Source: Streptomyces sp. CC53
Lineage (GTDB): Bacteria > Actinomycetota > Actinomycetes > Streptomycetales > Streptomycetaceae
Length of the DNA stretch: 44,074 nt
Assembly: GCF_001865245.1 (NCBI RefSeq)
Contig: NZ_MKXB01000196.1
Location: forward strand, 1-44,074
Direction: 5' to 3'
Made by a program: the position numbers and the translations under genes
The notes under the pieces: generated by a model
What the model was told of the DNA's origin: nothing
What the model saw: only the letters and a program-made list of their open reading frames with translations
The model's database searches: none
Part shown: piece after piece, positions 30,508 through 37,980 of the stretch
Numbering within the stretch: the first letter of the stretch is position 1
Layout of the letters: the number at the start of each line of letters is the position of its first letter

Positions 30508-32216
30508 GCGATCGAGCCGCGGTTGCCGTGCGGGTCGACGACGGGGAATCCGGCCTGCGCCCATGCGCGCATGCCGCCCTCGACGTCCACGGCGTGCGCC
30601 CCGCGCTCGGCGAGGAGCCGGGCGGCCTGCTGGGAACGCTGCCCGGACCGGCAGATCACGACGAGGGGGCGGTCCCTGGCCGGCTCGGGGAGGGCCGCCC
30701 GGGCGAGGAGGCCGGACAGCGGGGCGTGGACGGCTCCGGGCGCGTGGCCCGCCTGCCACTCCGCGGCCTCCCGCACATCGAGGAGTACGGCTCCGTCACC
30801 GCCCCGCAGCCGGTCGTGGGCCTGCTCGGCACTGACCCGGCCCGGGTCCGCTCCGGCCGCGGCCCGCAGCGCGGCGAAGGCGTCCGGGTCGAAGGCGTCG
30901 TCCACGGCGACGACGTCGCGGCCCTCCGCGTCCAGCAGGGAGGCGGCGATGGCGGCGCGCATGCCGCCCGCGCAGTGCACCCACACCGTGCCGGCGGGCA
31001 GGTCCCGGGTGCGGCGGCGCAGCAGGTGGACGGGGATGTGGACGGAGCCTTCGATGTGGCCGGCGGCCCGCTCGGCGGCACGGCGCACGTCCAGGACGAC
31101 GAGGCCGGGGTCCGCGGCCAGTGCGGCGGCGAGCTCGGCGAAGCCGGCGCGGCGGAAGGAGCGGGGTGCCTCGCCGGGGCGCAGCCAGTCCGCGGGGGTG
31201 CCCACGGAGGCCGCCGCGGGGCGGTCGATGCCGACGCGGGCCAGTTCGCGCTGGGCGTCGGCGAGGCGGGCGGCGGAGTCGGCGAGGAGGGTGACGGGCC
31301 GCCCCCAGGGGATGAGCCAGGCCAGGTAGGTGGCGAGTGCGCCGTCGGCCTCCAGATTGTACGCGCCGGCCACGTGGCCTTCGGCGAAGGCGACGCGGCT
31401 GCGCAGGTCGACGACCCATTCGCCGGCGGCGAGCCGGGCGGCGATCTCGTGGGCGTCCGCCCGCGCGGGCGGGGTGAGGTCGATCGGGGTGGGGCCGGCG
31501 GCGTTCAGGGGGCCCATGTGGGCGTAGTAGGCGGGGATGTCGTCGAGCGCGGCGAGCAGGTCGGCGACGAAGGTGTCGGCGTCCTTGGCGAAGGCGTCGT
31601 TGGCGGTCTTCTCAGTGCCGATGGTGGTGGTGTCGGCGCCGTCGACGCTGGTGGAGGAGCAGAAACTGCCGAAGCCGTGGGTGGGGAGGACGGCGGTGGC
31701 GTCGGGGAGTTCGCGGGCGAGCCGGTGGGCGGAGGCGTACTGGTCGCGGGCGAGCCGTTCGGTGAGGCGGGGCTCGACGAGGTCGGGGCGGCCGACGGTG
31801 CCGATCAGCAGGGAGCCGCCGGTGAACGCGGCGACCGGGGTGCCGGCGTCCTCCAGGACGTACGCCGTGTGGTGCGGGGTGTGGCCGGGGGTGGCCATGG
31901 CCCGCAGTTCCAGGGCGTTGTCGACCGGATGCCGGTCGGTGTCGCGCACGGGGGTGTGCGGGAAGGAGACGCGGGCGTCGGCGGGGACGAGGTAGGGGGC
32001 TCCCGTGACGCGGGCTAGTTCGAGGCCGCCGGTGACGTAGTCGTTGTGGACGTGGGTCTCCACGACGAGGACGATGCGCACGCCGCGCCGTGCGGCCGCG
32101 GCGAGGACGCGGTCGATGTCGCGGGGCGGGTCGACGGCGACGGCGCGGCGGTCGCCTCCGGCGAGGTAGCTCCGGTTGCCGAGTCCTTGCGTCTCGATGG
32201 TGTCGACGAAGAACAC
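30504..32216 (-). CDS. Metallo-beta-lactamase persulfide dioxygenase-like protein with three rhodanese domains
   Basis: 570 residues. The N-terminal MBL domain (1-240) carries ETHVHNDYVTGG, a HxHxD metal motif with Tyr in place of the usual last His; TPGHTPHH; and a YLVPAD region like ETHE1/CstB. Three rhodanese domains follow. The first, about 265-360, has no Cys in the active loop (LLADSAARL). The second, about 370-460, has Cys415 in HCAGGMR. The third, about 470-565, has Cys522 in ICRSGQRS. Staphylococcal CstB has one inactive and one active rhodanese, so this is a longer variant. It is expected to oxidise low-molecular persulfides to thiosulfate/sulfite. The GTG at 32216 has AAGGAG 7 nt upstream. 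It is the first gene of an operon with TauE. Confidence 0.9.
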   Translation of the reverse strand: MFFVDTIETQGLGNRSYLAGGDRRAVAVDPPRDIDRVLAAAARRGVRIVLVVETHVHNDYVTGGLELARVTGAPYLVPADARVSFPHTPVRDTDRHPVDNALELRAMATPGHTPHHTAYVLEDAGTPVAAFTGGSLLIGTVGRPDLVEPRLTERLARDQYASAHRLARELPDATAVLPTHGFGSFCSSTSVDGADTTTIGTEKTANDAFAKDADTFVADLLAALDDIPAYYAHMGPLNAAGPTPIDLTPPARADAHEIAARLAAGEWVVDLRSRVAFAEGHVAGAYNLEADGALATYLAWLIPWGRPVTLLADSAARLADAQRELARVGIDRPAAASVGTPADWLRPGEAPRSFRRAGFAELAAALAADPGLVVLDVRRAAERAAGHIEGSVHIPVHLLRRRTRDLPAGTVWVHCAGGMRAAIAASLLDAEGRDVVAVDDAFDPDAFAALRAAAGADPGRVSAEQAHDRLRGGDGAVLLDVREAAEWQAGHAPGAVHAPLSGLLARAALPEPARDRPLVVICRSGQRSQQAARLLAERGAHAVDVEGGMRAWAQAGFPVVDPHGNRGSIA

Positions 32217-32255
32217 GAGGGCACTCCTTCCGGTGGTGCCCAGGGGTGCGGGTGT

Positions 32256-32269
32256 TACCCCCGGGGGTA
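32256..32269. promoter_or_regulatory. CstR/CsoR-type operator, promoter-proximal
   Basis: TACCCCCGGGGGTA, a perfect 14-bp palindrome 40 bp upstream of the MBL-rhodanese start, immediately downstream (minus strand) of a TATATA sequence that may be the -10 element. A repressor here would block transcription. Confidence 0.8.
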
Positions 32270-32289
32270 TATAGGCACCCTATCACGGG

Positions 32290-32303
32290 TACCCCGGGGG
32301 GTA
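32290..32303. promoter_or_regulatory. CstR/CsoR-type operator, distal
   Basis: TACCCCGGGGGGTA is a second copy, 34 bp upstream of the first on the minus strand, near the expected -35 region. Two operators bracketing one promoter are also known in staphylococcal cst control. Confidence 0.72.
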
Positions 32304-32362
32304 TTTTTGAAGCGGATTCCGCGCCGGCGCAAGGCGAGAACGAGCCGTCCGCCTCCCACTCC

Positions 32363-32414
32363 GACGCCGACGGCCCGGCCGCGCCCCTCCGGGCGCGGCC
32401 GGGCCGTCGGCGTC
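32363..32414. terminator. Perfect 24-bp hairpin after P450 gene
   Basis: 24-nt arms, fully complementary (outer GACGCCGACGGC, inner GGCCGCGCCC), around a CTCC loop, 20 nt beyond the stop of the minus-strand P450 at 32434. It isolates the terpene operon from the sulfur operon downstream. Confidence 0.88.
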
Positions 32415-32433
32415 GCCCTGCCGGGCGGCGGAG

Positions 32434-33786
32434 TCAGGGGCGGCGTGGCTCCACGATCATCGGGACGCGGTCCGGGTGGGCCACGGCGGAGGCGACCTCC
32501 TTGGGGGTGTGCCCCGGCGCGGGCCGCAGCCGCCACTGCGCGAGGATCGTCGCCAGGGCGATGGTCGCCTCCGTCCAGACGAACGCGTCCCCGATGCACT
32601 TGCGGTTCCCGGCCCCGAACGGGATGTACGCCTGCCGGCCGATCTCCGCCCGCCGCTCCGGCAGCCACCGGTCCGGGTCGAAGCGGTCGGGGTCCGGGTA
32701 CAGCCCGGGGTCGCGGTGCATCGCGTACAGGCTGAACGCCACCTCGGTGCCTTCGGGGAACCGGTGCCCGCCCAGTTCGACGGGAGCGGTCGCCCGCCGC
32801 ATCAGCAGGGTGACTCCGTGCAGCCGGATGACCTCGTCGAGCACCCGGCGCACCGCCGCCAGCCGCGGGACGTCCTCGACGGTGACGGGGCGGTCGCCGA
32901 CGACCTCCGCGATCTCCGCCACCAGCTCCTCCTCGACCCCGGGGTGACGGGCCAGTTCGTGGAAGGTCCAGGCGAGCGTGGACGCCGTGGTCTCGGCGCC
33001 CGCGAAGAGGATCGTGCTGAGCTCGTCCCGCACCTCGGTGTCCGTGAGGGATTCGCCGGTCTCCGCGTCACGGGCGGCCAGGAGCACCGACAGCAGGTCG
33101 TTGTGGTCGGTGGGGCCGGACCTGCGGGTGGTGGCGACCACCTCGTCGATCACCCGCCGCAGGCGCGCGGCCGCGGCGTCGAAGTCGCGGTTGGCCTTGA
33201 TGGGCAGCCGGTCGAGGAACTTCGGGGACGCCGCCCGTATGAGCATGTTCTTCAGGACGACCGGCAGGTTCTCCCGTACGGCCTCGACCGCGGGCAGGCC
33301 GATGTCCGTGGAGAACAGGGTCTTGGCGAGGGTCTCCACCGCGTACCCGGCCATCGCCTGCTCCATCTCGATCTCCTGGCCGGGGGTCCAGGAGTCGGCC
33401 AGTGCCCGCGCGTTGTCGCTCATGACCGCGGCGTACGTGTGGATGCGCTGCGGATGGAACATCGGCTGGATGAGCCTGCGGTGCCTGCGGTGCTCCTCGC
33501 CGCCCGCGGTGGCGAGCCCGTTCCCGGCGAGCGGGCGCAGTCGGTCGAAGAGACGCCCCTTCTCGAAGCTCCTGGCCTGGCGGACCGTCACTTCGTGGAC
33601 CAGCTCCGCGGAGGTCACGATGTAGACGGGCATCGTGCCGAGGTCGACCCGGACGACGTCGCCGTCGCTCCGGAGGGACTTGAGGAAGCCCAGCGGGTTG
33701 CGCCAGAGCTTCCAGGCGTGCCCCAGCAGCGGTACGGCCCCTGGGGCGCGGGGCACCGATTCCAACCCGATTGACGCCACTGACAC
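32434..33786 (-). CDS. Cytochrome P450 of the terpene operon
   Basis: 450 residues. N-terminal RAPGAVPLLGHAWKLWRNPLGFLKSL, C-helix HRRHRRLIQPMF, I-helix FAGAETTASTLAW, K-helix DEVIRLHG (ExxR intact), DPDRFDPDRWLPER, and haem loop FGAGNRKCIGDAF with Cys397. It resembles the CYP170-type P450s that oxidise sesquiterpenes in streptomycetes, but the family cannot be fixed by eye. The GTG at 33786 has AAAGGA 9 nt upstream; a GTG two codons later is possible. It follows the terpene synthase by 16 nt, so it probably oxidises that enzyme's product. Confidence 0.93.
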   Translation of the reverse strand: MSVASIGLESVPRAPGAVPLLGHAWKLWRNPLGFLKSLRSDGDVVRVDLGTMPVYIVTSAELVHEVTVRQARSFEKGRLFDRLRPLAGNGLATAGGEEHRRHRRLIQPMFHPQRIHTYAAVMSDNARALADSWTPGQEIEMEQAMAGYAVETLAKTLFSTDIGLPAVEAVRENLPVVLKNMLIRAASPKFLDRLPIKANRDFDAAAARLRRVIDEVVATTRRSGPTDHNDLLSVLLAARDAETGESLTDTEVRDELSTILFAGAETTASTLAWTFHELARHPGVEEELVAEIAEVVGDRPVTVEDVPRLAAVRRVLDEVIRLHGVTLLMRRATAPVELGGHRFPEGTEVAFSLYAMHRDPGLYPDPDRFDPDRWLPERRAEIGRQAYIPFGAGNRKCIGDAFVWTEATIALATILAQWRLRPAPGHTPKEVASAVAHPDRVPMIVEPRRP

Positions 33787-33802
33787 CGAAGAATCCTTTG
33801 CT

Positions 33803-34927
33803 CTAGCTGTGGGCGGTCTGTCGCGGCAGCCGGCGGCCGGACCCTGCGCCCGCGTCCGTGTACGCGGCCTCCGGCAGGAGGTCCCACCACCACCGCACGA
33901 CTGGGATGTCCAGCGGCTTCCTGCTGTCGTCCACGGGGGTGTCGCGGAAGAAGGACGGCATGTCCGCAGGGTCATCGGGCGTCGTGTACCTGACAGAGCT
34001 GATGCCCCAGTCCTCGGCCCCCCTGATGAAGTGGCCGATGCTCCGCAGGTACTGCCCCAGCTGCGGGCTGCCGTGCCGGGTCAGGTGCGCGGTCAGGTCC
34101 GCGTACAGGCACATCACCCGGTCGCGCTGGGAGATGGCCTCGGCGAGCGCCTGCTCGGGGGTGAGACCGTCGTGCTCCTCCATCACGCGCAGGGCGTTGA
34201 GGTAGTAGCCGGTGGCCTTCTTCTCCTTCTTCTCCTTGTGGTACGAGAAGATGTCGTTGTCCCACGTGATGATGAAGGACGCCATCTCGGTGACCGCCCG
34301 CACCTCGGTGCGGTCCCGCTCGTGGGGCTGGAGCTCGTAGCCGTGCCCCATCTCCAGCAACGGCAGCACCACTGTGGTGGCTCCGTCGTACAGGCGCATC
34401 AGGGTGTAGTCGTTCAGCTGCGGCACCGTCCCGGAGCGGCGGTAGCCGGCCTCCCACACGACGGCGAAGAAGTACTCACGCAGGGTGTCCACCCAGCGCG
34501 CGGCCTGCCCTGCCGTGCCGTACCGGTCGACCCGCAGGCGCAGGTCGCGCAGCCCGGCCGCCAGCGGGTCGTCCAGCATGAGCGGCGCCTCCGGGTTGTG
34601 CGCGACGCGCAGCAGCCGGTGGAGCTCACCGGCCAGGTCGCCCGGCCGGCGGCCCAGTTCGCCCTCCTCGCAGTGGCCGTCGTCCACGCCGAACAGCCAG
34701 AGGATGAAGTCCGCGAGGAGGGAGACCACCTCCTCGCGCCCCTCCGGGAGGATGCGCGCCGCGAATGTGCCGATCTCCTGGGCGACCAGGCGGCCCCGCA
34801 GCTCCTCGGAGCCTATGCGGAAGGTCTCCGCCCAGGCCGCGGTCTGGACGTCGGCCTCCGCGTGGCACGGATGGATCGCCGGCGGGATCGGCGAGTAGAT
34901 CGGCGGCACTGTCAGCCCGGGCCCCAC
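33803..34927 (-). CDS. Class I terpene synthase (probable sesquiterpene cyclase)
   Basis: 374 residues. The metal-binding motifs are D82-D83-G-H-C-E87 (FGVDDGHCEEGE), a variant of DDxxD/E, and the NSE triad N224-D-I-F-S228-Y-H-K-E232. A C-terminal RY pair (SSVRYTT) is present, the diphosphate sensor of bacterial cyclases. Length and HPCHAEADVQTAAW fit single-domain streptomycete sesquiterpene synthases acting on farnesyl diphosphate; mono- or diterpene products cannot be excluded. The GTG at 34927 has GGGAGG 6 nt upstream. The lysine-rich EKKEKK stretch after the NSE motif is unusual. It is followed by a P450, and the product is unknown. Confidence 0.94.
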   Translation of the reverse strand: MGPGLTVPPIYSPIPPAIHPCHAEADVQTAAWAETFRIGSEELRGRLVAQEIGTFAARILPEGREEVVSLLADFILWLFGVDDGHCEEGELGRRPGDLAGELHRLLRVAHNPEAPLMLDDPLAAGLRDLRLRVDRYGTAGQAARWVDTLREYFFAVVWEAGYRRSGTVPQLNDYTLMRLYDGATTVVLPLLEMGHGYELQPHERDRTEVRAVTEMASFIITWDNDIFSYHKEKKEKKATGYYLNALRVMEEHDGLTPEQALAEAISQRDRVMCLYADLTAHLTRHGSPQLGQYLRSIGHFIRGAEDWGISSVRYTTPDDPADMPSFFRDTPVDDSRKPLDIPVVRWWWDLLPEAAYTDAGAGSGRRLPRQTAHS

Positions 34928-34959
34928 TGCGGCCTCCCTCTCGTCGCGAAGAAGCGACG

Positions 34960-34994
34960 GGTCACTAGCGCAATATCCGTCAGAGTCCTGTCAA
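34960..34994 (-). promoter_or_regulatory. Possible promoter of the terpene operon
   Basis: On the minus strand TTGACA (34994-34989) is a perfect -35 hexamer in a locally AT-rich leader. A -10 candidate is less clear (TAGTGA about 21 nt on, or GATATT closer). This is the only promoter-like stretch between the CYP157-like stop and the terpene synthase. Confidence 0.4.
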
Positions 34995-35128
34995 CTCACG
35001 GCACTTGCACCACAAGAATGATCAACTCTGGCGCATAGTAGTCACCCGTGCACCCACTTCCAACAGGACGATTGCCGTGTAAACGACACGGTCCCGGCCG
35101 GTCGGACGCCCTGACCACCGTCAGCGGC

Positions 35129-36583
35129 TCAGTGGCCGGATCCGAACAGCGCGCTCCACCACGTCCGCCGCACCGGCCTCCCGTCGCCGGTCCGCGCCGC
35201 CGGGGGCCGGTCCGAGGCCACCTGCTCGGGCAGCGGCCCCGGGGACGTCGAGGCGAAGTCCCGCGGCGCACTGCCCGGCCCCGACCGGCGCACCGGCGCC
35301 GGCGGCGTGAACTGCACGGGCAGGGCGTCCAGACGCTTCGACATCCAGGCCGCCGACCAGCGCAGCTCGGTCTCCGGGACGGCGAGGCGCAGGTCGGGCA
35401 GGCGGGCGAGCAGCGTGTCGATGCCGGTGTCGGCGATGGCCCTGCCGATGTCCTGGCCGGGGCACTCGTGCGGCCCGCTGCTGAACGCCAGGTGGGCCCG
35501 GTTGCCGAGCAGCGGGCGGTCCAGGTCGGGGCGGATCTCCGGGTCGACGTTGCCCGCCGCCAGTCCCAGCAGCAGCATGTCGCCCTCCCTGATCTGCCGG
35601 CCCCCGAGCACGGTGTCCCCGGTGGCCCACCGGCCGGTGATGGCGGAGAGCGGCGGCTCGTCCCACAGCACCTGCTCCAGGGCGTCCGGCAGCGTCATGT
35701 GGCCGCCGGCCAGGTTGGCACGGAAGCGCCGGTCGGTCAGCACCAGGTGCAGGGTGTTGGCGATCAGGTTGACCGTCGTCTCGTTCGCGGCGACGAGCAC
35801 CAGCCGCAGGTGCTCCATGACCTCGTCGTCGCCGAGCCCCGCCTCGTGCGCCATCAGCCGGCTCGCGAAGTCGTGTCCGGGGCGCTCCCGCTTCCGCTCG
35901 ACCAGCGTACGGAGGGTCTTGACCACGAAGTCGTTGCTGGCGAGCGCGGTCTCACTGCCCTTCATGAGGTCGAGCGCCGCGTCCACGAGCTTCGGTCCGT
36001 AGTCCTCCGGCATGCCGAAGAGCTGGGTCATCACCAGCATCGGGAGCTTCTCCGCGAAGTCCCCGATCAGTTCGGCCTGGCCGGTGGCGGCGACCGAGTC
36101 GACGAGCTGGTCGGTGTAGCGGATGACGTACCGGCGGATGCCTCGGCGGTCGAACCCGTCCAGACCGTCCCGCACGGCCGACCGCAGCCGCTCGTGGTCC
36201 GCGCCGTCCGCGAACACGCACAGCGGCTGCCACTCCACCATCGGGCGCAGCGGCGAGTCGGCGGGCACCCGGTGCTCCCGGAACATGCGCCACAGCCGGG
36301 AGTCGTTGGAGAACCGCGAAGGCGACCGCATCACCTCCAGGTTCTCCCGGTGCCCGAGCACCAGCCAGGCCGGCAGGTCGCCGTGGAGGAGGACCGGGGC
36401 CACCGGGCCGTGCTCGGCGCGCAGGACCTCGTACAGGGCCTTCGGGTCGGCCTCCGCCTCCGGGCCGTACAGGCGGCGCAGGATCCCGCCGTCCATGCCG
36501 TGCGCGGGGCAGCCCGGCGGCGGGGCCAGGCCGGCGGACGGTGCCGGGGGAAAGGCGTGAGGCGCGGAGTCGGGCGGGGTCAT
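35129..36583 (-). CDS. CYP157-like cytochrome P450 of the conservon (atypical K-helix)
   Basis: 484 residues. It has the haem loop FSSGPHECPGQDIGR with Cys374 and I-helix-like VLVAANETTVNL, but the K-helix reads E303-Q-V-L306-W instead of ExxR, so the normally invariant Arg is Leu. Loss of ExxR with EQxLW is the hallmark of the Streptomyces CYP157 family, whose genes sit at the end of conservons. Its ATG overlaps the cvnD stop by 4 nt. The first 40 residues are Pro/Ala-rich. The role is uncertain: a degenerate or sensory P450 linked to the Cvn signalling complex has been suggested for such proteins. Confidence 0.92.
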   Translation of the reverse strand: MTPPDSAPHAFPPAPSAGLAPPPGCPAHGMDGGILRRLYGPEAEADPKALYEVLRAEHGPVAPVLLHGDLPAWLVLGHRENLEVMRSPSRFSNDSRLWRMFREHRVPADSPLRPMVEWQPLCVFADGADHERLRSAVRDGLDGFDRRGIRRYVIRYTDQLVDSVAATGQAELIGDFAEKLPMLVMTQLFGMPEDYGPKLVDAALDLMKGSETALASNDFVVKTLRTLVERKRERPGHDFASRLMAHEAGLGDDEVMEHLRLVLVAANETTVNLIANTLHLVLTDRRFRANLAGGHMTLPDALEQVLWDEPPLSAITGRWATGDTVLGGRQIREGDMLLLGLAAGNVDPEIRPDLDRPLLGNRAHLAFSSGPHECPGQDIGRAIADTGIDTLLARLPDLRLAVPETELRWSAAWMSKRLDALPVQFTPPAPVRRSGPGSAPRDFASTSPGPLPEQVASDRPPAARTGDGRPVRRTWWSALFGSGH

Positions 36584-37230
36584 GACGCCTCCTGGGTCGT
36601 GACGAGGTTCTGCAGGTAGCGCATCAGCGTCATCAGGATGTCGCGGCTGGAGGTGCGGTCCCGGGCGTCGCACGGCACGATCGGCACGTGGGCCGGCAGG
36701 TCGAGCGCCGCCCGCAGCTCCTCGACCGGGTACGCGGGCGCGTCCGGGAAGCTGTTCACGGCGACCACGAACGGCACGCCGCGCTCCTCCAGGCGGCCCA
36801 GCACGTCGAAGCTGACCTCCAGCCGCCGCGTGTCGACCAGCACCACGGCACCGAGCGCACCCTCGAAGAGGCCGCGCCACAGGAACCAGAAGCGTTCCTG
36901 CCCGGGTGTGCCGAACAGGTACAGCACCAGTTCCTGGTTGATGCTGATGCGGCCGAAGTCCATGGCGACCGTGGTCGACGTCTTGCCGTCGACGCCCGAG
37001 GTGTCGTCGACGCCGACCCCGGCCTGGGTCATCGTCTCCTCGGTGGTGAGCGGGCGGATCTCGCTGACGGAGCCGACGAAGGTGGTCTTGCCGACGCCGA
37101 ACCCGCCCACGATCACCACCTTCACCGCGGTGGTCGCGGTCTCGGGCAGGGCGTCCTCGGTCCGCGGCCCCCGAACCGCGGTGCCGGCGCCCTGCTCGGA
37201 GCCGGGCTGCTCAGAGCTTCTGAAGTCCAT
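36580..37230 (-). CDS. cvnD: Conservon small GTPase-like protein CvnD
   Basis: 216 residues. P-loop GGFGVGKTT (Lys48, Thr49), switch-like TTVAMDFG, FGTPGQERFWFLW (DxxG equivalent is GTPG), and NSFPDAP in the NKxD position, a degenerate guanine-specificity motif typical of CvnD/MglA-like ATP/GTP-binding proteins. About 36 variable residues precede the G domain. The start lies 20 nt inside the end of cvnC and the stop overlaps the P450 start by 4 nt. In S. coelicolor, Cvn proteins form a membrane-associated complex comparable to eukaryotic G-protein signalling. Confidence 0.95.
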   Translation of the reverse strand: MDFRSSEQPGSEQGAGTAVRGPRTEDALPETATTAVKVVIVGGFGVGKTTFVGSVSEIRPLTTEETMTQAGVGVDDTSGVDGKTSTTVAMDFGRISINQELVLYLFGTPGQERFWFLWRGLFEGALGAVVLVDTRRLEVSFDVLGRLEERGVPFVVAVNSFPDAPAYPVEELRAALDLPAHVPIVPCDARDRTSSRDILMTLMRYLQNLVTTQEAS

Positions 37231-37573
37231 CGATAACTGCCTCTATCAACGCGGGGTCGGGGAGTTGGGCCGGAGGGATCGGGGGTCGCGCGAGGACCCG
37301 GTTCTCGGCGAGGAGATCACCGAGGAGCACCGTCACGACACTGACCGGGAGGCCGGTGTACGCGGAGATCTCGGCCACGGACAGCGGTGACTGGCACATG
37401 CGTACGATCGTCGCGTGCTCCGGCTGCATGCCGGGTTTCACCCCCGACTTCGCCACGATCAACGTGACGAGGTCGAGGTCGACGGGCGCCGACCCGCCGC
37501 TGCGACCCCCCGTGATCACGTAGAGCCGTTCGGGGCTTGAGTCCTCCCAGTCCCCGCCGCCCGCATCGCTCAC
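37211..37573 (-). CDS. cvnC: Conservon DUF742 protein CvnC
   Basis: 120 residues. LYVITGGRSGGSAPVDLDLVTLI then PEHATIVRMCQSPLSVAEISAYTGLPVSVVTVLLGDLLAENRV is a complete DUF742 domain, with a winged-helix-like second half. The GTG start overlaps the cvnB stop by 4 nt, and the end overlaps cvnD by 20 nt. Probably couples the CvnB roadblock protein to the CvnD GTPase. Confidence 0.95.
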   Translation of the reverse strand: MSDAGGGDWEDSSPERLYVITGGRSGGSAPVDLDLVTLIVAKSGVKPGMQPEHATIVRMCQSPLSVAEISAYTGLPVSVVTVLLGDLLAENRVLARPPIPPAQLPDPALIEAVIDGLQKL

Positions 37574-37980
37574 CTGGCGCCCTGCCCGTCCTGCCGCGGC
37601 GGGCTGCTCAGGTGCTCTCCGATCCGCAGGACGAGGTCGCGCATGCGCTGGCCCATCAGCCCCGCGTCCACGCCCTCGTCGGCGAGCACGGCGAGGTACG
37701 CGCCCTCTCCCGCGGCCATCAGGTAGAAGAACCCGCCGTCCAGTTCGATCACGACGAGCCGCATCCGGCCGTCGCTGTGCGGCAGTTCGGTGGCGACGGC
37801 GCCGGCGAGGGACTGCAGGCCGGCGCAGGCCGCGGCGAGCCGGTCGGCGGTGTCGTTGTCCGCGCCGTACTGGGCCATGCGCAGGCCGTCGGCGGAGAGC
37901 ACGACCACGTTCCGGGTCTGCGGGACTCCTTCCGCGAGGTCCTTGAGCATCCAGTCCATATTGGCCTGCTGCTTGATCAT
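37570..37980 (-). CDS. cvnB: Conservon roadblock/LC7 protein CvnB
   Basis: 136 residues. The roadblock fold (about 5-115) contains DWMLKDLAEGVPQTRNVVVLSADGLRMAQYG and FYLMAAGEGAYLAVLADEGVD. Family members act as regulators or activators of the small GTPase (compare MglB/MglA). The ATG at 37980 overlaps the cvnA stop by 4 nt. Length is normal. Confidence 0.95.
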   Translation of the reverse strand: MIKQQANMDWMLKDLAEGVPQTRNVVVLSADGLRMAQYGADNDTADRLAAACAGLQSLAGAVATELPHSDGRMRLVVIELDGGFFYLMAAGEGAYLAVLADEGVDAGLMGQRMRDLVLRIGEHLSSPPRQDGQGAR

